From: Foliamicus sp965115835
GTDB taxonomy: Bacteria > Pseudomonadota > Gammaproteobacteria > Steroidobacterales > Foliamicaceae
Length of the DNA stretch: 64,000 nucleotides
Assembly (NCBI GenBank): GCA_965115835.1
Contig: OZ220471.1
Coordinates: 62,001-126,000 of the forward strand
Direction: 5' to 3'
The notes under the pieces: model-generated
Seen by the model: the letters and a program-made list of their open reading frames with translations, nothing else
The model's database searches: none
Told to the model about the DNA's origin: nothing
Shown: positions 52,772 to 61,800 of the stretch, in pieces
Position numbering within the stretch: position 1 is the stretch's first letter
How the letters are laid out: each line of letters begins with the position of its first letter
Position numbers and translations under genes: made by a program

Positions 52772-52862
52772 GATCCGTCCGCCCGCGCGCCGCCGGGTTC
52801 CGAACCGATGACAAGGCTGCTGGTCAGCGTCCGATCCATCCGCCCGCGCGCCGCCGGGTTCC
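52772..52862. repeat. 30-bp direct repeat, two copies
   Basis: Copies at 52772-52801 and 52833-52862 differ by one base (GATCCGTCC versus GATCCATCC, then identical CCGCGCGCCGCCGGG-type sequence). Start-to-start spacing is 61 bp. They fill the gap between the convergent aldehyde dehydrogenase and transporter genes, consistent with a small tandem duplication. Confidence 0.75.
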
Positions 52863-52883
52863 CGCAGCGGCAGTCCCGGCGCC

Positions 52884-54179
52884 TCAGGTGCGCAATCGAA
52901 GGAGCAGGGCGGCGAGTCCGGCGAGGAACAGGGGTACGGAGGCGATGAGATACAGATCGCCGCCGGTCCAGCCGGCTGCAAGCATCCACCCCGCGATGAT
53001 GGGAGAGGCCACCCCGCCCACGCGCCCCAGGCCGATTGCCACGCCGGTGCCCGTGGTGCGCACTTCGGTGGGGTACAACTGCGGGACGGCTGCGTAGGCG
53101 CCAATGATGCAGCCAGTGCCGAAAAACCCCACGAGGAAAGCCAGCGTAATGGCCGCCGCCAGTTCGCCCGACAGCAGTCCGAATGCGACCAGGGAGGCGC
53201 CGCCCAGCAAGCCGTAGCCCGACTGCAGCCAGTTCAGCCGCACCCGCGAGCCCATCAGGCCCAGCGCAATACCGCCGGCGACCGCGCCTGCGTTCAGGAT
53301 GATTCCGCCCGAGAGCCCCGCTTCCTCGGACATTCCAGCGTCGATCAGGAGCTTGGGCGTCCATGACATGAAGAAGTAGAAGACCAGCAGGGAGCAGAAG
53401 AAGCACACCCAGATCAGCAGCGTGTTGCGCGCCCGCCCTTCCCTGAAGAGGCTGCCCGGCTTGGCGCGCTCGGGCTGCCGGCGCCCAACGGCCTCCAGTT
53501 CGGCCACCGGCGACTTGCGCATGCGTTCGAGCAGCCGGTTGACCTTGTCCAGCACATCGGGAGGGCGGCTGGACAGCAGGTAATCGAGGGATTCCGGCAG
53601 GGCGGCCATGGCCACCGGTATCATCAGGCCGGAAAGCGCCCCGCCGAACACGAAGGCCCAGCGCCAGCCGAGCTCGAGGATGATCGGCATCGCCAGGAGA
53701 CCCCATATCAGGCCGCCCGCCGGAAAGCCCGACTGCAAAATGCTCAGGGCGAGCGTGCGGCGGCGCCTGGAGGAGTATTCCGAGACCACCACGGTAAGAC
53801 TGGCGAGCATGGCGCCGATCCCGAGCCCGGTAAGGAAACGCAATGCGATCAGCTGCCCGTAATCGACCGCCAGTCCCGAAGCGAGCATGCCTGCGGTTAC
53901 CGCGGTGAGTGACCAGAGGGTAGTTCGCCGCCTGCCGAAGAGGTCGGCCAGCGGGGCGAGGAAAAACGAACCCAATGCCATGCCGACGGGGCTGGCCGCC
54001 AGCAGCAGTCCGGTTATCCGGTCGTCGATTGCCCAGTCGCTCGCTACGAAGGGGGCGGTGAAGGACATCACCAGGACATCGTAGCCGTCGAGCATGTTGA
54101 TCGCCAGACATACGGCGACCGCCCGCACCTGGAAGCCGCTCATCGGGGTGTTGTTGATCTGGTCCTGAACCGATTTCAT
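52884..54179 (-). CDS. MFS transporter, aromatic acid:H+ symporter (AAHS)-like
   Basis: A 431-residue, 12-segment inner-membrane transporter. ATG 54179 starts MKSVQDQINNTPMSGFQVRA. The AAHS hallmark DGYDVLVMSFTAPFV lies in the first membrane segment (about 30-44); LADLFGRRRTTLWSL is the MFS loop 2-3 motif, and PESLDYLLSSRP follows helix 6, as in PcaK/BenK/MhpT-type carriers. The substrate is likely an aromatic or short organic acid. The start overlaps the ygfZ stop by 4 bp. Confidence 0.85.
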   Translation of the reverse strand: MKSVQDQINNTPMSGFQVRAVAVCLAINMLDGYDVLVMSFTAPFVASDWAIDDRITGLLLAASPVGMALGSFFLAPLADLFGRRRTTLWSLTAVTAGMLASGLAVDYGQLIALRFLTGLGIGAMLASLTVVVSEYSSRRRRTLALSILQSGFPAGGLIWGLLAMPIILELGWRWAFVFGGALSGLMIPVAMAALPESLDYLLSSRPPDVLDKVNRLLERMRKSPVAELEAVGRRQPERAKPGSLFREGRARNTLLIWVCFFCSLLVFYFFMSWTPKLLIDAGMSEEAGLSGGIILNAGAVAGGIALGLMGSRVRLNWLQSGYGLLGGASLVAFGLLSGELAAAITLAFLVGFFGTGCIIGAYAAVPQLYPTEVRTTGTGVAIGLGRVGGVASPIIAGWMLAAGWTGGDLYLIASVPLFLAGLAALLLRLRT

Positions 54180-55084
54180 GGCTGTTCCTCGTGGCTTGTG
54201 CGATCGGACGCGAGCCGCACTTCGGCCAGCGCCTGCAGGCGCTGGCCGTCCGCTGCGGCGCAGATGATGGCCACCGCGCCCAGCCGGGAATGCCTGAGTC
54301 GGGCGCCGGGTTTCGCAGCGGTTTCGAGCGGGAGCCGGATGCGCTGCATGCGGCGCTTGGGGACGCCCCGGTATTCCATGCGCGCAATGATTTCCTGGCC
54401 CACGTAACAACCCTTGGTGAAACTCACGGCGCCGGACCGGTCCAGATTCAGCGAGTGAGCCAGGAACTGCCCGGAGGTCGATTGCCCGATCCAGGGGATT
54501 TCCGCCTCGATGTCCGCCAGTCGCCAGCGTTCGGCCGTCCACCCGAGGTCCCCGGCGGCGTCGGACAAATCGGGCGGAGCGCCGAGCAGCAGCGCCCGGG
54601 TTCTCTCGCCCGGCAGCCGCACGGCGCAGTAACCGCGGCCTGCGGCGCACGCCCACGCCTCGTCCGGGACCGGGGCGTCATCCTGTTTCCGGCGAGGATC
54701 GGAAGCGCTCGTTTCCGTGCGGGCAAACAGCGCGTGGGCGTCCGCGCAGCCGAATACCGGTGTGCCGGACGGTTCGATGCGCACCCTGGAACGCAGCACG
54801 TAGCGGCTCAATCCGGCAGCGCAGGTTTCCGCCATCCCGGCGGGCAGGATCAGGAAGGTGGCGTTGTTCCACTCGACTGCCGCCATGAAGCACAGCACGC
54901 GGCCCTGACGATTGCACCAGGCCGCCGGAGCGCCCTCAGCCGGGGTGATCCGGTTCATGTCCTGGCTGAGTTGGCCCTGCAGGAAATCGCGCCGGTCCTC
55001 GCCGCTGACCCGGAGCGCGGCGAACTCCTCCAAGCGCAGGATAGCCGCCCGCCGCCCGCTCCCGGACGCGCCGCTAGCCCGCAT
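54176..55084 (-). CDS. ygfZ: Folate-binding protein YgfZ, iron-sulfur cluster maintenance
   Basis: GcvT-like tetrahydrofolate-dependent protein that helps repair or assemble certain Fe-S enzymes. It has 302 residues (E. coli 326). The invariant K-G-C-Y-x-G-Q-E motif is present as FTKGCYVGQEIIARMEYRG. An N-terminal GcvT-type region carries FLQGQLSQDMN. In many proteobacteria ygfZ sits next to the sdh operon, as here (divergent from sdhC with 73 bp between). Confidence 0.92.
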   Translation of the reverse strand: MRASGASGSGRRAAILRLEEFAALRVSGEDRRDFLQGQLSQDMNRITPAEGAPAAWCNRQGRVLCFMAAVEWNNATFLILPAGMAETCAAGLSRYVLRSRVRIEPSGTPVFGCADAHALFARTETSASDPRRKQDDAPVPDEAWACAAGRGYCAVRLPGERTRALLLGAPPDLSDAAGDLGWTAERWRLADIEAEIPWIGQSTSGQFLAHSLNLDRSGAVSFTKGCYVGQEIIARMEYRGVPKRRMQRIRLPLETAAKPGARLRHSRLGAVAIICAAADGQRLQALAEVRLASDRTSHEEQP

Positions 55085-55157
55085 GTCTCACCGCGCATGC
55101 GATTCCGTGCGGGCTACAATTACGCACTCGAGCGACCCTCCTCATTCGGTTCCGCCA

Positions 55158-55556
55158 ATGCCCTCCACCGTCAACCGGCCGATCTCGCCCCACCTGTCAG
55201 TATATCGGTGGCAGTACACCATGGCTCTTTCCGTTCTGCACCGGTTTACCGGGGTGCTGTTGTCGGTGGGCGCTGTCGGGCTGGTCGCTTGCCTTCTGGC
55301 CCTGGCCTCGGGACCCCCCGGAGGCGCTGTCCTCGAGAGACTGTTCGAGTTCGGGATCGTCCGGCTGGCGGCGCTGGGATGGACATATTGCCTCTTCTAC
55401 CACCTCGCCAACGGCGTTCGGCATCTGTTTTGGGACGCCGGGCTCGGTTTCGGTCTGCGGCGCGCGCGCCTTTCCGGATGGTTTGTTTTCCTGACTTCAC
55501 TGGCGGCCACTGCGGCATACTGGTGGTTCGGGCCGTTCGGGGGCCGGTTGCCGTGA
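55158..55556 (+). CDS. sdhC: Succinate dehydrogenase cytochrome b556 subunit
   Basis: Membrane anchor subunit of complex II, binding quinone and heme b. It has 132 residues with three membrane segments. The N-terminal RPISPHLSVYRWQYTMALSV and SVLHRFTGVLLS are the SdhC signature. The heme-ligand His region is YHLANGVRHLFWD. TACAAT (55115-55120) about 40 bp upstream is a plausible -10. The stop overlaps sdhD by 4 bp. Confidence 0.93.
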   Translation: MPSTVNRPISPHLSVYRWQYTMALSVLHRFTGVLLSVGAVGLVACLLALASGPPGGAVLERLFEFGIVRLAALGWTYCLFYHLANGVRHLFWDAGLGFGLRRARLSGWFVFLTSLAATAAYWWFGPFGGRLP

Positions 55557-55930
55557 GCTTGCGCAGTCCCCTGGGGCGCGCCGCCGGCCTGGGTTCGGCG
55601 GGCCGCGGAACCGGCCACTGGTGGGCGCAGCGCACCAGCGCCGTGGCGCTGGCGCTTCTGGCGCCGTGGTTCCTGATTCGTCTGGCGTCGCTGCCCACCC
55701 TGCAATACGAGGATCTCCTGCATTGCTTCCACGGGCTGGGGGACGCCGCCTTGCTCGCCGCCTTCGTGCTGGCGCTGCTGTACCACTCCGAACTGGGCGT
55801 GCGCGTGGTGCTGGAGGACTATGTGGGCGGCGGATTGCGGGTGGCCTGCCTGATAGTCTCCAGGTTCCTGCATGCCGGTCTGGCCCTGACTGGTATGCTC
55901 GCCATTGTTCGCATCGTTACCCGGATCTGA
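55553..55930 (+). CDS. sdhD: Succinate dehydrogenase membrane anchor subunit
   Basis: Second membrane anchor of complex II. It has 125 residues with three hydrophobic segments and the family blocks GTGHWWAQRTSAVALALL near residue 20 and YHSELGVRVVLEDYV near residue 80 (heme/quinone site). GTG start 55553 overlaps the sdhC stop. sdhA follows after 18 bp. Confidence 0.9.
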   Translation: MSLRSPLGRAAGLGSAGRGTGHWWAQRTSAVALALLAPWFLIRLASLPTLQYEDLLHCFHGLGDAALLAAFVLALLYHSELGVRVVLEDYVGGGLRVACLIVSRFLHAGLALTGMLAIVRIVTRI

Positions 55931-55948
55931 ACGGGACTGTCGAGAACC

Positions 55949-57724
55949 ATGCCCGGCGACTATTCCCTGATTGACCACAGCTTCGATGTGGTTGTGGTGG
56001 GCGCCGGCGGCGCGGGCCTGCGCGCCACCTTCGGGCTGGCCGAGGCGGGGCTGGCCACGGCCTGCGTCACCAAGGTGTTTCCCACGCGCAGCCACACCGT
56101 GTCCGCGCAGGGCGGCATCAGCGCCGCGCTCGGCAACATGGGCGAGGACGACTGGCGCTGGCACATGTATGACACGGTCAAGGGCTCGGACTGGCTGGGC
56201 GACCAGGACGCCATCGAGTACATGTGCAAGGAAGCGCCGAGGGCGGTGATCGAACTGGAGCACTACGGTTTGCCCTTCTCGCGCACCGGGGACGGGCGCA
56301 TCTACCAGCGCGCCTTCGGCGGCATGACCACCCATTACGGCGAGGGGCAGGCGGTGCGCACCTGCGCAGCCGCCGACCGCACTGGCCACGCCATGCTGCA
56401 CACGCTCTACCAGCAGTCGCTGCGCCATGAGGCGCGGTTCTTCATCGAGTACTTCGCAATCGACCTCATCATGGTTGACGGCGTTTGCCGCGGCGTGGTG
56501 GCCATTGATCTTGCCACCGGCAAGCTGCACCGCTTCAACGCGCATCGCGTCATCCTGGCTACGGGCGGCTACGGCCGCGCCTATTACACCTGCACTTCGG
56601 CGCATACCTGCACCGGCGACGGTAACGGAATGGTCCTGCGCGCCGGCCTGCCGCTGATGGATATGGAGTTCGTGCAGTTCCATCCCACCGGCATCCCCGG
56701 CGCCGGTTGCCTGATTTCCGAGGGTGTGCGCGGCGAGGGCGGCTATCTCACCAATTCCGGGAGCGAGCGCTTCATGGAGCGCTACGCTCCGTCAGCCAGG
56801 GATCTGGCCTCCCGCGATGTGGTCAGCCGGGCGATTACGCTGGAATTGCGCGAGGGAAGGGGGTTGGGGCCGCACAAGGACCATGTTCATCTGAATATCA
56901 TGCACCTGGATCCGGCGCTGATTGCCGAGCGTTTGCCGGGAATTGCCGAAACCGCCAGGGTTTTCGCCAATGTGGATGTTACCCGCGAACCGATTCCCGT
57001 GGCGCCGACGGTTCACTACAACATGGGCGGCATTCCAACCAACTATCACGGCGAGGCGCTTCGGGATCGGGACGGCGTTGCCCCGGGCCTGCTGGCCGTG
57101 GGCGAGGCAGCCTGCGTATCGGTACACGGCGCCAACCGTCTGGGCTCCAATTCGCTGCTCGACCTGGTGGTGTTCGGTCGGGCCGCTGCGCGGCGCTGCG
57201 CGGAAACCCTGCGCGGCGAGGGCCATCCGGGGCCGCTGCCTGCGGGCGCAGGCGAGGAAGCCGTTGCCCGTCTGGACCGTGTGCGCCATGCCGACGGCGC
57301 CCGCGCCACCGCCGGGATCCGCGTCGAAATGCAGCGCATCATGCAGGATCACGCCTCGGTGTTCCGCACCGGCGAAGCGCTTGCCGATGGAGTGGACAAG
57401 CTGAAAGCAACGCTGCAGAGCTTCTCCGACGTGAAGGTTGCGGATCGCTCGCTGATCTGGAACACCGACCTGATCGAGACCCTGGAACTGGAGAACCTGC
57501 TCGGCCAGTCCATGGCCACCCTGGCGTCGGCCGTCGCTCGCGAGGAAAGCCGGGGCGCTCATGCTCGCGAGGACTTTCCCGGGCGCGACGACGACCACTG
57601 GCTCAAGCACAGCCTGGCCTGGGTGGATCGAGCCGGCAATACCCGGCTCGATTACCGGCCGGTGCGCCTGGACACCATGACCGACGAGGTCGAGACGGTT
57701 GCCCTCAAGCAACGCGTGTATTAG
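55949..57724 (+). CDS. sdhA: Succinate dehydrogenase flavoprotein subunit
   Basis: Oxidises succinate to fumarate in the TCA cycle. It has 591 residues (E. coli 588). FAD-binding VVVGAGGAGLRA (16-27), the covalent flavin His H49 in FPTRSHTVSAQGG, HTCTGDGNGMVLRAG, and the active-site region GGIPTNYHGEAL are present. The reading is complete to TAG 57722. sdhB, which directly follows in nearly all relatives, is not in the window; a mobile element and defence genes come next. Confidence 0.96.
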   Translation: MPGDYSLIDHSFDVVVVGAGGAGLRATFGLAEAGLATACVTKVFPTRSHTVSAQGGISAALGNMGEDDWRWHMYDTVKGSDWLGDQDAIEYMCKEAPRAVIELEHYGLPFSRTGDGRIYQRAFGGMTTHYGEGQAVRTCAAADRTGHAMLHTLYQQSLRHEARFFIEYFAIDLIMVDGVCRGVVAIDLATGKLHRFNAHRVILATGGYGRAYYTCTSAHTCTGDGNGMVLRAGLPLMDMEFVQFHPTGIPGAGCLISEGVRGEGGYLTNSGSERFMERYAPSARDLASRDVVSRAITLELREGRGLGPHKDHVHLNIMHLDPALIAERLPGIAETARVFANVDVTREPIPVAPTVHYNMGGIPTNYHGEALRDRDGVAPGLLAVGEAACVSVHGANRLGSNSLLDLVVFGRAAARRCAETLRGEGHPGPLPAGAGEEAVARLDRVRHADGARATAGIRVEMQRIMQDHASVFRTGEALADGVDKLKATLQSFSDVKVADRSLIWNTDLIETLELENLLGQSMATLASAVAREESRGAHAREDFPGRDDDHWLKHSLAWVDRAGNTRLDYRPVRLDTMTDEVETVALKQRVY

Positions 57725-57825
57725 CCCGCATATTTCGCCATCGCGTCTTCGTCGAAGCCCACAGTGAATCGGAAGGTCGGCAGCCGCGTACCAGTCATCA
57801 TGCCCCGTGATATCCCGCGCCAATG

Positions 57826-57947
57826 CAGCAATTCCCGCTAATGATGCAGAGTCGTTCGTTCAGGGCCGAATACCCAAGCTTGTGACCATTCGGGCGTTGG
57901 ACCGAAGCTGATTTTCCAGCATTGCTACGCTTGGCGGGAATTGCTGG
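57826..57947 (+). mobile_element. 122-bp MITE-like element, copy 2, with 8-bp target duplication
   Basis: Ends CAGCAATTCCCGC and GCGGGAATTGCTG are inverted repeats (13 bp perfect, 15 of 16 overall), with one extra G at the right. Perfect 8-bp direct repeats CGCCAATG flank it (57818-57825 and 57948-57955). It differs from copy 1 at about 12 of 122 positions. It occupies the 382-bp gap between sdhA and the toxin-antitoxin pair; outside the element I see no gene there, only the ribosome-binding site and a short palindrome ahead of the antitoxin. Confidence 0.9.
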
Positions 57948-58038
57948 CGCCAATGCGACCGCGCAGGCAAGGATTACCATCGACCTCGCGCCCGCCGCAC
58001 CGGCGGCGCGAGCCTGCCGCCACAACCTTTCACCTGCA

Positions 58039-58049
58039 CTATCTGATAG
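58039..58049. promoter_or_regulatory. Short palindrome, possible antitoxin operator
   Basis: CTATC-T-GATAG, perfect 5-bp arms around one base, 57 bp upstream of the antitoxin ATG. Ribbon-helix-helix antitoxins commonly repress their own operon at such sites; here this rests only on position and symmetry. Confidence 0.3.
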
Positions 58050-58106
58050 CATGATTCGGATGATGACCGCCCGCCTTGGGCTTTCCATCGAACAGGAGGC
58101 GCACGC

Positions 58107-58364
58107 ATGAGCACCAGCATCACCGTCCGCGACATCGACCCCGGGGACAAGTCCTGGCTCCGGCGCGAAGCGCGGCAGGTTGGCGTGTCGATGGAAGAAC
58201 TCGTCCGCCGCCTGATCCGCGAAAAGCGCGCGAAGACCGAGCGCCGCCCGAAACCGTCCGAGGCCTTCGCACGGCATTTCGGAGAGGCGCACGGGATCGA
58301 ACTTCCGGCGCCGATGCGTTGCGGCTACAAACCGCTGTCGTTCTCCGGCAGGGACGGGGAATGA
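58107..58364 (+). CDS. Ribbon-helix-helix antitoxin, VapB/FitA-like
   Basis: An 85-residue antitoxin. The N-terminal SITVRDIDPGDKSWLRREAR and VSMEELVRRLIREK (about 4-40) form a ribbon-helix-helix DNA-binding domain; the C-terminal half is the likely toxin-neutralising tail. A strong AGGAGG (58094-58099) precedes ATG 58107. The stop overlaps the toxin start (ATGA), the usual antitoxin-first arrangement. Confidence 0.85.
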   Translation: MSTSITVRDIDPGDKSWLRREARQVGVSMEELVRRLIREKRAKTERRPKPSEAFARHFGEAHGIELPAPMRCGYKPLSFSGRDGE

Positions 58365-58810
58365 CCGGCCCGCTCGCGTGGCTGATTGACGCAAACGTCA
58401 TCTCCGAAATGATGCGCCCGCGGCCCGAGCCGCGTGTGGCCGCCTTTCTCGATCTCATCGCCGGCGAGGGCATAGGTCTCGCGTCCATTACTGTCTGGGA
58501 GATACTTGACGGCATCGGCCGTCTCGCCCCCGGCCGTCGCCGGCGTGTCCTCACCGACCGGTTCCACAGTCTTGTCGACGAGTTGTTCGAGGATCGGATC
58601 GTTGTCTGGACCCTGGCCGATGCCCGGGAGTGCGCGCGCATCATGGAGGACAAGCGCAGGCGCGGGGAGCCGCTCGACGACCATGTGCCGGACGCCTTCC
58701 TCGCCGCGGCCGCAGTCACGCGCGGGCTCGCCGTCGTGACGCGCAACACCGGCGAGTTCCGCAACACCGGCGCCAAGACTGTCAATCCCTGGACGGCGGC
58801 GCCGCGATGA
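58361..58810 (+). CDS. PIN-domain toxin, VapC-like
   Basis: A 149-residue ribonuclease toxin of the VapC family, which cleaves tRNA or rRNA in studied members. Acidic active-site residues visible are D10 in WLIDANVISEMMRP, E47 in TVWEIL and D111 in VPDAFLAAAA, followed by VVTRNTGEF. ATG 58361 overlaps the antitoxin stop, and its own TGA overlaps the start of the restriction enzyme, so all three genes are translationally coupled. Confidence 0.88.
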   Translation: MTGPLAWLIDANVISEMMRPRPEPRVAAFLDLIAGEGIGLASITVWEILDGIGRLAPGRRRRVLTDRFHSLVDELFEDRIVVWTLADARECARIMEDKRRRGEPLDDHVPDAFLAAAAVTRGLAVVTRNTGEFRNTGAKTVNPWTAAPR

Positions 58811-61800
58811 GTCCGCTCGATCGCCTGCTCGAGTCCTATCGGGCCGACGCCTTGAGTGAGCGCGACAAGGGCACGGCGTTCGAGAAGCTGGTCGCCGTCT
58901 GGCTGGTCGCCGATCCGGTGCAGGCCAAGCGCTTTCAAAAGGCCGAACTCTGGTCCGATTGGGCGCGCCGCCAGCAACGGGATCGCAGCGACATCGGGAT
59001 CGATCTTGTGGCGACGCGCCATGACGGCGGTCTGGCCGCTATCCAGTGCAAGTTCCTCGACGCCAACCGCAGCGTCAGCAAGGGGGATATCGACAGTTTC
59101 ATCTCGGCTTCGGCGAAGCCAATGTTCGTGGAACGCGTGATCGTGGAGACCACGGACATGCCGTGGAGCCCGAACGCCGAGAAAACGCTGCGCGAACAGA
59201 CGGTCCCGACAACACGGATCGGCCTCCGGGCGTTGCGCGAAAGCGTGGTGGACTGGTCGGCATTCGCAGCGACAGGCGAGATCGCGCGCCCCGCCCCGAA
59301 GACCCTGCGGCAGGATCAGACCGAGGCGCTGGAGGCGGTGCGAACGGGGCTGGCCGAAGCCGACCGGGGCAAGCTCATCATGGCCTGCGGTACGGGAAAG
59401 ACGCTGACGGCCTTGCGCATCGCCGAGGAGTTGGCGGGCGCCGGCGGGCATGTGCTGTGCCTCATGCCGTCGCTTGCGCTGATGGCGCAGACGGTGCGCG
59501 AATGGTGCGCCGATGCGGAACTTCCGCTTACCGCCTTTGCCGTGTGCTCGGACGCACAGGTGGGGCGTCGCCGGAAGAACCAGAACGATGTCGCGGAGAT
59601 TGAAGTTACCGATCTTGCTCTCCCGGCGACGACGGACGCGGTGGCTCTTGCGCAGGCGGTCGCCGCGTCGGACACCGGCGCCCTGCGCGTTGTGTTTGCG
59701 ACCTACCAGTCGATTTCGGTGATTGCCGCCGGTCAGCAAAGCCACGACCTTCCCGAGTTCGACCTGATCGTCTGCGACGAAGCCCATCGCACCACCGGCG
59801 CCACGTTCCCCGGAGAAGATCAGTCCGACTTTGTAAAGGTGCATGACAACGAAGTCATTCGGGGCGCCAAGCGTCTCTACATGACCGCAACGCCCCGCAT
59901 CTATGGCGAGAATGCGAAGTCCATGGCGCGCGATGCGCGGGCCGATCTGGCGTCGATGGATGACCCGGACTGTTACGGCGAGGTGCTGTTCCATCACGGC
60001 TTTGCGCAGGCGGTCGAGAGCGGCATCCTGACCGACTACCGGGTGATCGTTCTGGCCATGGACGAGGGGCAGGTGAGCACTGCGACACAGAAACGCCTCG
60101 CCGACGAAAACTCGGAACTGAAGCTGGACGACGCAACGAGGATTGTCGGTTGCTGGAAGGCGCTGTCGAAAACCGGACTTGCGGGAACGGGCGCGGACGA
60201 TTCCGGGCCGATGCGCCGCGCCCTGGCGTTCTGCCGCAGTATCGCCAGCTCGAAGCTGGTTCGCGACGAGTTCGAGCTGGTGGTATCGGAATTCCAGTCG
60301 TCGGAGCTCCAGTCTGAAAGCGAGGGCGCCAGCTTGAACGGCTTGTCCTGCGAAGTTGAACATGTGGACGGCACATACAACGCCCGCGAGCGGGGCAGGA
60401 GACTGGACTGGCTGAAAGAGGAGGCGGGCGCAAATGTTTGCCGAATCCTGAGCAATGCGCGATGCCTCACCGAGGGCGTGGATGTGCCGGCGCTCGACGC
60501 GATCCTGTTCCTTCATCCGCGCAACAGCCAGATCGATGTGGTGCAGGCGGTGGGAAGGGTGATGCGCAGGGCGCCCGGCAAGCGGATGGGCTACGTGATC
60601 CTCCCGGTTGGCGTCCCGCCGGGAGTTTCGGCGGATGTGGCGCTCGGCGACAACCAGAAGTATCGGGTTGTCTGGCAGATTCTGAACGCGCTGCGCGCCC
60701 ATGACGAAAGGCTGGACGCGGTCATCAACCAGGGTGGCCTGGGTCAGGATGTCAGCGACCGGATTGCAGTCGTGGACGGCAGGGGGCCGGGCGCCAGCGC
60801 CGAACTCAAGGCGGTAACGGCAACGGTGGAAGACCTGCCCGGCCACTCCGGCGCGCGCGGTTCGGACATCGGAGAAGGGGGCGGAAGCGGCTCCGGGGAA
60901 CAGGGCGAAGGCCAACAGCAAAGGCCGTTGCTTATCGACGAATTCTCGCGCGCCGTGATGGCGAAGATCGTCGAGAAGTGCGGCACACGCGAGTACTGGG
61001 AAGACTGGGCAAGCGATGTGGCCGCAATCGCGGAGCGCCACATCACCCGGATCGCGAGTCTGGTGGAGCAGCCCGGCAGCGACGCCCGGGCCTTCTTCCG
61101 GGACTTCCTCAAGGAACTTCGTGACGATCTCAACGAATCCGTCACGGAAGGCGACGCCATCGAGATGCTCGCTCAGCATCTGATTACCCGCCCCGTGTTC
61201 GATGCGCTGTTTGAAGGACACTCGTTCGTCGACAAGAACCCCGTTTCGGCGGCGATGACCGAGATCCTGTCGGTCATCGACGAAGCGCAGGTTGAGCGCG
61301 AGGCGCAGCAGCTCGAGGGTTTCTACGCCTCCGTGCGCCGGCGGGCGGCGGGGATTACCGATCCGCGGGCGCGGCAGAACCTGATCGTCGAGCTCTACGA
61401 CAAGTTCTTCCGGGGCGCGTTTCCGCGCACCACGAAGATGCTCGGCATCGTCTACACGCCGGTCGAGATCGTGGACTTCATCATCCGCTCGGCAAACGAT
61501 GCGCTGCAGGAGCAGTTCGGCCAGCCGCTTGGCTCGCAAGGCGTCCACATCCTCGATCCCTTCGCCGGCACGGGCGCCTTCGTCACCCGACTGCTGCAAT
61601 CGGGCCTGATCCCCTCCGAGGACCTGGAGCGCAAGTACCGCGAGGAGATCCACGCCAACGAAATCGTGCTGCTCGCCTACTACATCGCCGCCATCAACAT
61701 CGAGTCCGTCTTCCACTCGGTCGCCGGACGCAACGACTACCTGCCCTGGACGGGCATTTGCCTCACCGACACCTTCGCCCTGCACGAAGGCGACGACCAA

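Noticed and set aside
57721..57823. A short minus-strand coding-like stretch between sdhA and element copy 2
   Set aside because: It overlaps the sdhA stop, is under 40 codons, lacks a ribosome-binding site and matches nothing I recognise.
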